Shown here one piece after another: positions 18,909 to 27,942 of a stretch of 43,596 nt of DNA (position 1 is the stretch's first letter; every line of letters starts with the position of its first letter). Where the stretch lies: assembly GCA_030148025.1 (NCBI GenBank), contig JASBUG010000005.1, positions 1-43,596 of the forward strand, given 5' to 3'. A program made the position numbers and the translations under genes. The stretch comes from Flavobacteriaceae bacterium. GTDB taxonomy: Bacteria > Bacteroidota > Bacteroidia > Flavobacteriales > Flavobacteriaceae. The notes below the pieces were generated by a model that worked only from the letters and a program-made list of their open reading frames with translations, did no database searches and was not told the DNA's origin.

Positions 18909-21900
18909 GTGAAAAAGCAGTATTCAATAAGTATCCTTTTAGTCTTTTTATTTGTATTTAGCTGTAAAAAAGACCCTAAAACATCAAAACATTTAGACAG
19001 TGATTCAAACAATGAGATTACTACTAATACATCATCCAACTTTAAAAAAATATCGTCAGAAGAAAGTGGTCTATCCTTTTCAAATACTATAACCCATAAT
19101 TTAGCTACAAAAGAAAACCTATTTGACTACGATTACTTTTACAATGGTTCTGGTGTTGGTGTTGAAGACCTTAACAACGATGGTTTAAAAGATATATTTT
19201 TCTGTGGCAACCAAACACCTAATAAACTTTTTATAAATAAAGGAAACTTAGTATTTGAAGATATTAGTAATACATCCAATATAAACGTTAACAAAAATTG
19301 GTCTAGCGGAGTAACCTTTGCAGATGTAAATAATGATGGTTGGATGGATATTTATGTTTCGCAAGGAGGCCCAAACGCTAAAGAAAAAAGAAAAAACATA
19401 TTACTTATCAATCAACAAAATCTCACCTTTAAAGAAGAAGCTTCTGCATATGGTTTAGATGATAATGGTATAAGCACTCAATCTGCCTTTTTTGACTTTG
19501 ATAAAGACGGAGATCTCGATTGTATAGTCATGAACGAAAATGATTATTACGGTGTAGATCCATCAACGTTTTATAAAATTTTAAGTGATAAATCAAAACT
19601 TAAAGAAAATTCGAGCCATTTATATGAAAACAAAAATGGCAAGTTTATTGACATTACTGAAAAAGCTGGGTTATTAAGACCGACATTTGGTTTAGGGCTT
19701 TGTGTTAGTGATATTAATAATGACAATTGGTTAGATATCTATATTGCTAACGACTATTATGTTCCAGATGCAATGTATTTAAATAACAAGAATGGCACTT
19801 TCACAGATGAAATTAAAGACAATACAAGTCATGTGTCATTTTACGGAATGGGAGTTGATATTGCAGATGTCAATAACGACAATTTAAAAGACATTTATGT
19901 ATTGGATATGGCTTCTAGTGATCATATAAGATCCAAAACACTAATGGCTTCAATGAATGTTCCTCAATTTAATCTTCTAACAAATACACTTGGTTTGCAA
20001 TATCAGTTCATGTTTAATTCCTTACAATTAAACATGGGTAATAATAAGTTTCATAACATTTCGCAATTAACAAAACTATCAAAAACTGATTGGAGTTGGG
20101 CAGGGTTAATTTTTGATATGGACAATGACTCTTTTGAAGACATATATGTTACAAACGGATATCGAAGATATGCCTCTGATAATGATTCAAGAATAAAGGT
20201 TGCCAACGCCAAACAACAATATCAAGGTAATGTACCATTAACTGTTAAGGAAGACATTTACAACAACCTTCCTTCAGAAAAGTTGGCTAATATAATGTTC
20301 AAGAACAAGGGCAACCTTAATTTCGAGAATGTTACTTCTTTATCAGATTTGAACACGCCTTCTTTTTCAAATGGTGCCCTATATGCTGACCTTGATGATG
20401 ATGGAGATCTTGATATTATTGTAAATAATATGGACGATGAAGCTTTCCTATTTAAAAATATGGCTAGTGAAAATAATGCAGGTAATTTTTTAAAAATAAA
20501 AACTAAGGGCGCCACCTCTGAAGATTTTCCTAAAGTAACTATTTCGTACAATGGCTTAATTAAAACAAAAGAATCTAAGAGAGTAAGAGGTTATTTATCT
20601 GCTGTAGATAAAGACATTCATTTTGGGTTAGGTAATATATCAAAAGTAGATACTTTAACAATTACTTGGCCTTCAGGAAAATCTATCACCAAGTATAATA
20701 TTGACAGCAATACTACCTTGAGTTTTAATGAAAATGAAGGGACATTAGATAATGTTTTACAAAAAACAAAGAACGCCTCATTATCTGAATCACAAAATAT
20801 AATTCCTTTTACTCATCAGGAAAATGTGTTCAACGATTTTCAAAAAGAAGTACTTCTACCCTATAAACAGTCGACACTTGGTCCAAGCATTACTAAAGGA
20901 GATGTAAACGGCGACGGACAAGATGATCTTTTTATAGGTGGTGCTTTGGGTCAGCCTTCACAACTGTTCTTAAACAATAATGGTGTGTTTACAGCTAAAT
21001 CTATAGAAGCTTTTAAGAAAGATGCAGATTATGAAGATATGGAAGCCTTGTTTATCGATATTGATAATGATAATGACAACGACTTATATGTAGTTAGTGG
21101 TGGTAGTGAGTTTAACGAGCGTTCAAATCAATTAAAAGACAGAATTTACCTTAATGATGGTGCTGGGAATTTTACCAAGGTATTAGGTCAGGAAATAGAT
21201 AGCTATACCATTAGTGGTAAAACCGTTACAAAAATTGATTACGATAAAGATGGGGATTTTGATCTAATTGTTGGTAATCGAATAAAACCTCAAAAATACC
21301 CACTTCATGAACCTTCACTAATTTATCAAAACAACAATGGTGTATTTTCTAATGTCACACCAACAGTGGCTCCCTCATTTGAAGATTTTGGTATTGTAAA
21401 TAAAGTAATTAGTACAGATATTAACAATGATGGTTGGGAGGATTTTATAGCCGTAGGTGAATGGACGCATATAGGCATATTTATAAATGAACAAGGAACC
21501 TTTAAAGATATTTCTAACCAAAGTAATTTGGATACTGAAAAAGGATGGTGGTTCAATATTACTGAAACCGATGTAAACAATGACGGTAATAAAGATTATT
21601 TGATTGGCAATGTGGGTAAAAACATTAAATTTAAAGTGAGTCCAGAAAAACCTTTAAGGATTTATGCTGACGATTTTGATTCTAATGGCACTCATGATGT
21701 AGTACTCAGTAATAAATACAATGGCATTTTTGTACCACTTCGTGGTAAAGAATGTTCTACGCAGCAAATGCCTTTTATAGCAGAAAAAGTACCGACCTTT
21801 AGTCAATTTGCAAATTCAAGTCTAGAAGATATTTATGGCGATAAAATAAATACGGCATATCAAAGAGAAGCCAATCAATTTAAATCGATAGTTTTAATTA

Positions 21901-22256
21901 ATGATGGTACTGGTAAATTCAAAAAAGTAGAGTTACCAAACATGGTGCAAACTATGCCAATATTGGATGCCGCAGTTTTAGACTATAATACTGATGGTTA
22001 CGAAGACCTTGTTGTAGTTGGTAACATTTACAATACAGAAGTAGAAACTCCTCGCCTAGATAATCCATTTGGGCTTATATTGGTATCAAATCAAAAAAAT
22101 GGTTATCATGTAGTTGGCCCTGATAAATCTGGCTTGTACATTAAAGGAGACGCTAAATCAATAGCAATTACTGATGGTAGTGATAACTCGAAGATTATTC
22201 ACGTAGGAGTCAACAACGGAAAGATAGAGACCTTTAAGTTTCAGCCAAAGAAATAG
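18909..22256 (+). CDS. CRTAC1-like lipoprotein: FG-GAP/VCBS repeats around an ASPIC/UnbV domain
   Basis: The product is a 1115-residue predicted surface lipoprotein with cysteine at residue 19 (LFVFSCKKDP). It has fourteen calcium-loop repeats of the form D-x-(D/N)-x-D-G-x-x-D (for example DLNNDGLKDIFF, DVNGDGQDDLFIGG). Seven lie before and seven after an ASPIC/UnbV-type domain (about residues 525-612, with HFGLGNISKVDTLTITWPSGK). This suggests two seven-bladed propellers flanking the ASPIC domain. Such proteins often accompany SusCD pairs in Flavobacteriia, but their role is unclear. The start is GTG, just behind a strong terminator, so expression may depend on read-through. Codon use is visibly less biased than in the three upstream genes. 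Confidence 0.88.
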   Translation: MKKQYSISILLVFLFVFSCKKDPKTSKHLDSDSNNEITTNTSSNFKKISSEESGLSFSNTITHNLATKENLFDYDYFYNGSGVGVEDLNNDGLKDIFFCGNQTPNKLFINKGNLVFEDISNTSNINVNKNWSSGVTFADVNNDGWMDIYVSQGGPNAKEKRKNILLINQQNLTFKEEASAYGLDDNGISTQSAFFDFDKDGDLDCIVMNENDYYGVDPSTFYKILSDKSKLKENSSHLYENKNGKFIDITEKAGLLRPTFGLGLCVSDINNDNWLDIYIANDYYVPDAMYLNNKNGTFTDEIKDNTSHVSFYGMGVDIADVNNDNLKDIYVLDMASSDHIRSKTLMASMNVPQFNLLTNTLGLQYQFMFNSLQLNMGNNKFHNISQLTKLSKTDWSWAGLIFDMDNDSFEDIYVTNGYRRYASDNDSRIKVANAKQQYQGNVPLTVKEDIYNNLPSEKLANIMFKNKGNLNFENVTSLSDLNTPSFSNGALYADLDDDGDLDIIVNNMDDEAFLFKNMASENNAGNFLKIKTKGATSEDFPKVTISYNGLIKTKESKRVRGYLSAVDKDIHFGLGNISKVDTLTITWPSGKSITKYNIDSNTTLSFNENEGTLDNVLQKTKNASLSESQNIIPFTHQENVFNDFQKEVLLPYKQSTLGPSITKGDVNGDGQDDLFIGGALGQPSQLFLNNNGVFTAKSIEAFKKDADYEDMEALFIDIDNDNDNDLYVVSGGSEFNERSNQLKDRIYLNDGAGNFTKVLGQEIDSYTISGKTVTKIDYDKDGDFDLIVGNRIKPQKYPLHEPSLIYQNNNGVFSNVTPTVAPSFEDFGIVNKVISTDINNDGWEDFIAVGEWTHIGIFINEQGTFKDISNQSNLDTEKGWWFNITETDVNNDGNKDYLIGNVGKNIKFKVSPEKPLRIYADDFDSNGTHDVVLSNKYNGIFVPLRGKECSTQQMPFIAEKVPTFSQFANSSLEDIYGDKINTAYQREANQFKSIVLINDGTGKFKKVELPNMVQTMPILDAAVLDYNTDGYEDLVVVGNIYNTEVETPRLDNPFGLILVSNQKNGYHVVGPDKSGLYIKGDAKSIAITDGSDNSKIIHVGVNNGKIETFKFQPKK

Positions 22257-22259
22257 TAC

Positions 22260-22994
22260 ATGCAAGAGGAAACAAGAATTTTTGGAATTAGAGCCATATT
22301 AGAAGCTATTAATTCTGGTAAAACAATTGATAAAGTATTTTTACAAAAAGGACTTAAAGGAGACCTTTTTAATGAGCTTGAACAACTAATACGAAAAGAA
22401 GCCATTAATGTGTCGTACGTTCCTCTTGAAAAACTAAACCGATTGTCTAAGAAGAACCATCAAGGTGCAGTAGCACAAATTTCTCCAGTTGAATTTCACG
22501 ATTTAGAAACGCTTGTCCTGCAAGTTGTCGAATCTGGCAAAGCGCCATTGTTCTTACTCTTAGATCAGTTAAGCGATGTCCGTAATTTTGGAGCTATCAT
22601 TAGAACCGCAGAATGTACTGGCGTTCATGGCATCATTATTCAAAAAAAGGGCGGTGCTCCTATTAATGGTGATACTGTAAAAACAAGTGCTGGAGCAGTT
22701 TTTAAAGTCCCTATATGTAAAGTTGATCATATAAAAGACGCTATGTTTTATTTACAGGCCTCTGGTATTAACGTTATAGCAGCAACCGAAAAAACAGATA
22801 ACACCCTTTACGATGTATCGTTTAAAGAGCCTTGTGCTATTATTATGGGATCTGAGGGGAAAGGTGTTTCGCCTTCAATTTTAAAATTGGTTAATGAAAA
22901 AGCTAAACTTCCGTTACTTGGTGAAATAGAATCTTTAAATGTATCTGTGGCTTGTGGTGCCTTTTTATATGAAGTGGTTAGACAACGTCGTTAG
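22260..22994 (+). CDS. rlmB: 23S rRNA (guanosine-2'-O-)-methyltransferase RlmB-like (SPOUT/TrmH family)
   Basis: RlmB methylates a guanosine (G2251 in E. coli numbering) of 23S rRNA in the P-loop of the large subunit, using S-adenosylmethionine. The 244-residue product has the N-terminal substrate-binding domain (TRIFGIRAILEAINSGKTID) and the SPOUT motifs: VRNFGAIIRTAECTG (motif 1), IIMGSEGKGVS (motif 2) and LPLLGEIESLNVSVACGAF (motif 3). It is full length. It starts 3 bases after the previous stop, and its stop codon overlaps the convergent rhomboid gene by 4 bases. A related TrmH-family target cannot be excluded. Confidence 0.9.
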   Translation: MQEETRIFGIRAILEAINSGKTIDKVFLQKGLKGDLFNELEQLIRKEAINVSYVPLEKLNRLSKKNHQGAVAQISPVEFHDLETLVLQVVESGKAPLFLLLDQLSDVRNFGAIIRTAECTGVHGIIIQKKGGAPINGDTVKTSAGAVFKVPICKVDHIKDAMFYLQASGINVIAATEKTDNTLYDVSFKEPCAIIMGSEGKGVSPSILKLVNEKAKLPLLGEIESLNVSVACGAFLYEVVRQRR

Positions 22995-23746
22995 TCATCA
23001 TCTTTGTTTCTTTTTCTAATATGGTAGGTGATCTTTATAGTCCTTTTAGTTGGTGATTCATCATTTGTATCTTCAATCGGATCAATTGTTTCAATAAAAT
23101 TACCATCTTCATCAAAATGTTTTAAAAAAGGGTCATCATCTTCATTATAATCCTCTTTTTCCCAAGCATACTTTTTTGTTTTGGCTATAGATTTCCTAAA
23201 CACTAAAGCAAATAAAAGCCCCACTATTAATCCAGACAAATGTCCTTCCCATGAAATACCAGATTTAATTGGAAACACATACCATATCATGCTTCCGTAT
23301 AAAAAAACAACAAGAAGCGATAGAGCAATGAGCCTAAAATGTTTAGCGAAAATACCCTTAAATAGTATAAAGCTCATTAATACATATATTAAACCACTAG
23401 CTCCAATATGATAGGATGGTCTTCCTAAACACCAAGTGAGTAATCCCGATAATATAATTCCATAAATAATAACTTTCCAAGCAACTTTTCTGTAGAAATA
23501 AAACAATGCCATAGATAACACTAATAACGGAATGGTATTATGGTACAAATGCTCAATATCTCCATGAATAAAAGGGCTAAACAATATTCCCTTTAAGCCA
23601 CCAAGTGTTCGTGGAAAAACTCCTAAATAATAAAAATCAAAACCAAATCTAACTTCAAACCAAAAAACAATCCATATTATTAATACGAATAATATAGGAT
23701 AACCTACTACTCCTGTACTATAATTAAATTGTTCTTGGTCATTCAT
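22991..23746 (-). CDS. rhomboid family intramembrane serine protease
   Basis: Rhomboid proteases cut single-pass membrane proteins within the membrane. The 251-residue product has about six membrane segments. Recognisable active-site features are HGDIEHLYHN (residues 61-70), the GASG motif with catalytic Ser117, and the catalytic His169 in WEGHLSGLIVG. The cytosolic C-terminus (from about 190) is highly acidic (KEDYNEDDDPFLKHF), which is unusual in length but not in kind. Substrates are not predictable. It is convergent with rlmB (4-base overlap) and divergent from rarA. Confidence 0.9.
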   Translation of the reverse strand: MNDQEQFNYSTGVVGYPILFVLIIWIVFWFEVRFGFDFYYLGVFPRTLGGLKGILFSPFIHGDIEHLYHNTIPLLVLSMALFYFYRKVAWKVIIYGIILSGLLTWCLGRPSYHIGASGLIYVLMSFILFKGIFAKHFRLIALSLLVVFLYGSMIWYVFPIKSGISWEGHLSGLIVGLLFALVFRKSIAKTKKYAWEKEDYNEDDDPFLKHFDEDGNFIETIDPIEDTNDESPTKRTIKITYHIRKRNKDDD

Positions 23747-23845
23747 AGTATAAATTTATAATAAAGATTACAAATACTTTTCCAAACTACTGGTTTATGA
23801 AACATTGTCATTTATAAACAAAAAAATTACTTTAATTTTACGGTT

Positions 23846-25123
23846 ATGAATGAACCTTTAGCCGAACGTTTGCGACCTCAAACTTTAGAAGACTATATTA
23901 GTCAATCTCACTTGGTTGGTCCTAAAGGAGTTCTTACACAACAAATTAAACAAGGCTTAATTCCTTCAATGATATTTTGGGGACCTCCAGGAATTGGAAA
24001 AACGACTTTAGCCAATATTATTGCCAATACATCGCAACGACCATTTTATACACTTAGTGCTATTAGTTCTGGGGTAAAAGATGTACGTGAGGTTATTGAT
24101 AAAGCTAAAAAAAGTGGTGGTTTATTTACAACAAAAAACCCCATATTATTTATAGATGAAATTCATCGTTTTAGCAAATCGCAACAAGATTCATTACTGC
24201 AAGCAGTAGAAAAAGGTTGGGTAACACTTATTGGTGCCACGACCGAAAACCCTAGTTTTGAAGTTATCCCTGCACTATTATCGAGATGTCAGGTTTATAT
24301 TTTAAACTCTTTTGAAAAGTCGGATCTAGAAGCGCTTTTAAAACGCGCTATTGAAAAAGATGACATAATCTCCAAAAAGAATATAAAACTCGATGAAACG
24401 GAAGCTTTATTGCGTCTTTCAGGAGGAGATGCTAGAAAGCTACTAAATATTTTTGAACTTATAGTAAACACATTTGAATCTGACGAAATTGAAATTACCA
24501 ATGAAATAGTTCTTGAAAAAGTTCAAAATAATACGGTTCGTTATGATAAAACTGGTGAACAGCACTATGATATTATTTCAGCTTTTATAAAATCTATTCG
24601 GGGTAGTGATCCTAATGCAGCAGTATATTGGTTAGCAAGAATGATTGAAGGTGGTGAAGATGTAAAATTTATAGCGAGACGATTATTAATTCTGGCAAGT
24701 GAGGATATAGGTAATGCCAACCCTACTGCTTTGGTTATCGCAAACAGTACTTTTCAAGCAGTTTCAACAATTGGATATCCAGAATCTAGAATTATCTTAA
24801 GTCAATGTGCCACTTATCTGGCTTGCTCACCTAAAAGTAATGCATCATACCAAGCAATTAAAAATGCTCAATCATTGGTTAAACAAACAGGTGATTTAAG
24901 CGTCCCACTGTCTATACGCAATGCCCCTACTAAATTAATGAAAGAGTTAGGTTATGGTGAAAATTACCAGTATGCTCATAATTACGAAAACAATTTTGCC
25001 GCTCATGAATTCTTACCAGACACTATTTCAGGAACAAAATTGTATGAACCAGGGGCAAACGCTAGAGAAAATGCCTTACGTGATTATTTAAAAAAACGCT
25101 GGAAAGAAAAGTATAACTATTAA
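23846..25123 (+). CDS. rarA: replication-associated recombination protein A (RarA/MgsA, AAA+ ATPase)
   Basis: RarA is a clamp-loader-related ATPase acting at stalled replication forks. The 425-residue product has Walker [10 protein letters not shown] (residues 46-54), Walker [10 protein letters not shown], sensor 1 GATTENPSF with the arginine-finger LLSRCQV, then the RarA-specific C-terminal region ([43 protein letters not shown]) and the FLPD segment near the end. It is full length. Its TAA overlaps the stop of the convergent gene at 25120. Confidence 0.96.
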   Translation: MNEPLAERLRPQTLEDYISQSHLVGPKGVLTQQIKQGLIPSMIFWGPPGIGKTTLANIIANTSQRPFYTLSAISSGVKDVREVIDKAKKSGGLFTTKNPILFIDEIHRFSKSQQDSLLQAVEKGWVTLIGATTENPSFEVIPALLSRCQVYILNSFEKSDLEALLKRAIEKDDIISKKNIKLDETEALLRLSGGDARKLLNIFELIVNTFESDEIEITNEIVLEKVQNNTVRYDKTGEQHYDIISAFIKSIRGSDPNAAVYWLARMIEGGEDVKFIARRLLILASEDIGNANPTALVIANSTFQAVSTIGYPESRIILSQCATYLACSPKSNASYQAIKNAQSLVKQTGDLSVPLSIRNAPTKLMKELGYGENYQYAHNYENNFAAHEFLPDTISGTKLYEPGANARENALRDYLKKRWKEKYNY

Positions 25124-25956
25124 AAACTGATATTTAACACCTTATACACAGGATTTCCATCAACTGTATATTCCATTGTCCACACACCATCTTTCTTATA
25201 GACTATACCGTTCTTATTTTTTACAGTAAAAACATCTGTCATACCAGTTTTAAGCAATGTTAATTTTACGGTGTTAGTATTACTGTCTAAAAGGTCATAA
25301 CCGTTAGAAATTTTCTTTGCGATATAATATGTTTTGTCTTCTGGAGTAGCTTTAGCCACCTTTGGCATTTTTGCACTTTTTGATGCTTTACTTTCCTTTA
25401 CAGTTGACGTTGTTGTTTCTTTCTTCTTCTCTTTTTTTAGCTTAGCAATTTCTGCTTTTAATTCTTTTACCTCGTCCTCAGATTGAGATTTTCTAGCTCT
25501 AGAGATAATCTTCTCATTTGGTCTATAAGTATATTTAACATCCTTCATAGTTTCAAAGGCAGCTGTTAACGCTTTTTTATAAGCTATTTCATAGGTTTTA
25601 ACTTTCGAAGTTCCTATTCCAGATTCAAAAACTATCTCATCATCACAATTTCTTAGTTCTAGTTTAAGTTTTGTTTTTAATGCACTCTTTATATTGACCA
25701 TTCGAGCTGTTAAAGCTAAACATTTGTTTAGTTCGTAGTCTCTTTCATCAATTTCCTTCTCCATAAAAGCATTAAAGCCTTGTTTTTTAAGCAAAAACCT
25801 AGTCATTGTATTTAACCTATATGCATCTTCACCTGCAACAAAATCGAAATAATGAGGTACAACTACATACTTATAATCATTTAAGCTATTTTGGGCATTA
25901 ACAGATAGTACTTGTGTAATACTTAAGACAAATAATACTAAAAAAAACTTTCTCAT
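25120..25956 (-). CDS. secreted protein of unknown function with central Lys/Glu coiled coil
   Basis: I do not recognise a characterised family. The 278-residue product has a clear signal peptide (LSVNAQ, cleavage near residue 22). A globular N-terminal part of about 125 residues (KYVVVPHYFDFVAGEDAYRL; YELNKCLALTARMVNI) is followed by a charged helix (about 160-200, EVKELKAEIAKLKKEKKKE). The C-terminal beta-rich part has repeated YYIAKKISNGYDLL/ GIVYKKDGVW-type strands. It is probably periplasmic or outer-membrane associated. It is monocistronic as far as visible and convergent with rarA. Confidence 0.75.
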   Translation of the reverse strand: MRKFFLVLFVLSITQVLSVNAQNSLNDYKYVVVPHYFDFVAGEDAYRLNTMTRFLLKKQGFNAFMEKEIDERDYELNKCLALTARMVNIKSALKTKLKLELRNCDDEIVFESGIGTSKVKTYEIAYKKALTAAFETMKDVKYTYRPNEKIISRARKSQSEDEVKELKAEIAKLKKEKKKETTTSTVKESKASKSAKMPKVAKATPEDKTYYIAKKISNGYDLLDSNTNTVKLTLLKTGMTDVFTVKNKNGIVYKKDGVWTMEYTVDGNPVYKVLNISF

Positions 25957-26082
25957 AAGCTCTAATTTTCATTCAAATTAATTAAGATTCTAATGTATAA
26001 ATTTTATTCTCTATAAAAAGTATTTTTTAATAAACATTATTAACAAAGCACATATTTTTTAACAAATGATTAATGTCATTGA

Positions 26083-26109
26083 TTGCTTTTTTTTGTGTCT
26101 TTACCTTTA
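26083..26109 (+). promoter_or_regulatory. candidate promoter of the Cj0069-like gene
   Basis: TTG (26083-26085), a 16-base spacer and TACCTTTA (26102-26109) resemble the Bacteroidota promoter, with the last -7 base changed from G to A and the spacer slightly short. It lies 32 bases before the ATG. Confidence 0.4.
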
Positions 26110-26141
26110 ATTTATATAACTAAAAATAGAGATTTAATTTA

Positions 26142-27209
26142 ATGAAAAACCATGTAGTGATATTTGAAGCTCGAGGAGGTTCAGATAAAGGTAAGTATGG
26201 ATTTAGAAAAGATTCAAAACCTATAATTGATTCGTTAAAAAAAAGAGGTTGGACAGCCGAAATTGTATTTTATTCTGATAAAGATCGTGGTGAAATTTAC
26301 AGATATACAGTTGAAAAGGCAGATGCGTATATAAGCCGAGTAAATCCGGGTAATTTAAATAGTGAAACAGGCTATTTTCAAATGCTTAGAGAGCTAGTGT
26401 CAAATGGTGTTGAGGGATTACCACATCCTGACGCTATGATTGCTTATGGCGCTAAAAATTCTGTAGAAAAACTTAAAGGAACTCCAATTGTTCCAGACGA
26501 TGTCTATACCTATTATGATTTTGATTCATTAAAAGATAAATTTCCTTCCAGCCTAAAAAAAGGCGTTAGAGTTTTAAAACAAAATCGAGGTTCAACAGGA
26601 GAAGGAATATGGCGTGTAGAGGCTTTAAACATTGATAAGATTAAAGGTAATCTTCCTCTTGACACCAAACTAAAATTAACAGAAGCAAAAGATAATCACA
26701 CCGAAGAAAAAACGCTTCAAGAATTCTTAGAATTTTGTATTCAGTACCTAGAAGGGGAAAATGGAATGCTTTTAGATATGCCTTTTTTAGAGCGTATTAT
26801 TGAAGGGGAAATTCGTGTTTTAATGTTACGCGACAATGTTGTAAATATTGTTCACAAAAAACCAGCAGAAACCAAAGATGCTTTTTCAGCAACATTATTT
26901 TCTGGCGCAAAATACAGATATGATAAACCTGAACAATGGCCAGAGTTAGTGAATTCTGTCGAAAAGTCTCTTCCTTTAATTCAATCTAGACTAGGCAACT
27001 ATGATCTTCCGTTAATTTGGACGGCCGATTTTATATTGGATACAGATAAAAAAACAGGAGAAGACATATATATACTTGGAGAAATAAATGCATCTTGTGT
27101 AGGCTTCACTACATTCTTAGAATTAAGCGAAAATATAGCTGATGAAGTACTTGCTTTATTAGATGCTGAATCTGTGGTGAACCCAAAATGGGCTGCTTTT
27201 AAAAAATAA
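26142..27209 (+). CDS. Cj0069-family / ATP-grasp-like protein of unknown function
   Basis: The 355-residue cytosolic product resembles the Cj0069 family, whose fold is ATP-grasp-like. Features that suggest this are a glycine-rich segment GVRVLKQNRGSTGEGIWRV (about 141-159), usual for an ATP-grasp lid, a core acidic-plus-arginine segment RIIEGEIRVLMLRDNVV, and a metal-site-like DIYILGEINASCVG near the end. The N-terminus (HVVIFEARGGSDKGKYGFR) looks like a pre-ATP-grasp nucleotide-binding half. A ligase joining a carboxylate and an amine would be the family expectation, but the substrate is unknown. It is single, and closed by a bidirectional terminator. Confidence 0.65.
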   Translation: MKNHVVIFEARGGSDKGKYGFRKDSKPIIDSLKKRGWTAEIVFYSDKDRGEIYRYTVEKADAYISRVNPGNLNSETGYFQMLRELVSNGVEGLPHPDAMIAYGAKNSVEKLKGTPIVPDDVYTYYDFDSLKDKFPSSLKKGVRVLKQNRGSTGEGIWRVEALNIDKIKGNLPLDTKLKLTEAKDNHTEEKTLQEFLEFCIQYLEGENGMLLDMPFLERIIEGEIRVLMLRDNVVNIVHKKPAETKDAFSATLFSGAKYRYDKPEQWPELVNSVEKSLPLIQSRLGNYDLPLIWTADFILDTDKKTGEDIYILGEINASCVGFTTFLELSENIADEVLALLDAESVVNPKWAAFKK

Positions 27210-27220
27210 CATGTTAATTA

Positions 27221-27255
27221 TAAATAAAGCACTTAAGTTTTAAGTGCTTTATTTA
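27221..27255. terminator. bidirectional terminator between convergent genes
   Basis: The arms TAAATAAAGCACTTA and TAAGTGCTTTATTTA are perfect reverse complements (15 pairs, 16 with the inner A-T), with a loop of three to five bases. It lies between the plus-strand Cj0069-like gene and the minus-strand HAD gene. Its right arm contains the stop codon of the HAD gene (27253-27255). Confidence 0.85.
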
Positions 27256-27942
27256 TAAAAAATTCTTAAGATCATATAATGTTTCTACAACTTTTATATG
27301 ATTTTTTACAGATATTTTATGATAGTTAAAACATATAGCATCCAGTCCCATATCTAATGCTCCCATAACATCTGCTTCAAGGTTATCACCAATCATTACG
27401 CTATTTTCTTTATTAGCTCTAGCACTATTTAGTGCATGATTAAATATCTTAGGATTTGGCTTTTTTACACCTACCATTTCAGAGTTTGTAACTGTTGTAA
27501 AAAAGTGATCAATGTTTGCTTTGTTCAACTTTCCATGTTGGACTTCTTTAAACCCATTGGTTATAATATGTAATTGATATTTTGGTTGTAGATATTCTAA
27601 AATTTCGATAGCCCCTTCAAACAAATGATTAAAGGTACACAGATGAGCAATATAGTCATCCGACAATTTATATATCATACTTGGTTTGATCTCAATTTTC
27701 AAAGTATTGAAGGCGTCATGTAGTCTTCCAAATCGTAATTTAGCTTTATCTATTTTTTCCTCTCTATAAAGTTTCCAATACTGAAAATTTATAGGCTCAT
27801 AAACTTCTAAAAACTCTTTAAGATTTGTATTAATACCATTTAAGGCAAAAATTTTCTCGAATGTTAAGCCTGAGTTCCTATCGAAATCCCAAAGTGTGTG
27901 ATCTAAATCAAAAAAAACGTGCGATATATTGTTAAGCTTCAT
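27253..27942 (-). CDS. HAD-superfamily pyrimidine-nucleotidase-like protein (YjjG family)
   Basis: YjjG-type enzymes are cytosolic phosphatases that remove phosphate from non-canonical pyrimidine nucleotides. The 229-residue product has HAD motif I FFDLDHTLWDF (catalytic Asp12, Asp14), motif II in HIITNGFKEVQHGKL, motif III lysine in GVKKPNPKIF, and motif IV IGDNLEADVMGALDMGL. Its helical cap between motifs I and II suits the YjjG group. Its start overlaps the upstream gene by 11 bases, so translation is probably coupled. Confidence 0.85.
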   Translation of the reverse strand: MKLNNISHVFFDLDHTLWDFDRNSGLTFEKIFALNGINTNLKEFLEVYEPINFQYWKLYREEKIDKAKLRFGRLHDAFNTLKIEIKPSMIYKLSDDYIAHLCTFNHLFEGAIEILEYLQPKYQLHIITNGFKEVQHGKLNKANIDHFFTTVTNSEMVGVKKPNPKIFNHALNSARANKENSVMIGDNLEADVMGALDMGLDAICFNYHKISVKNHIKVVETLYDLKNFL

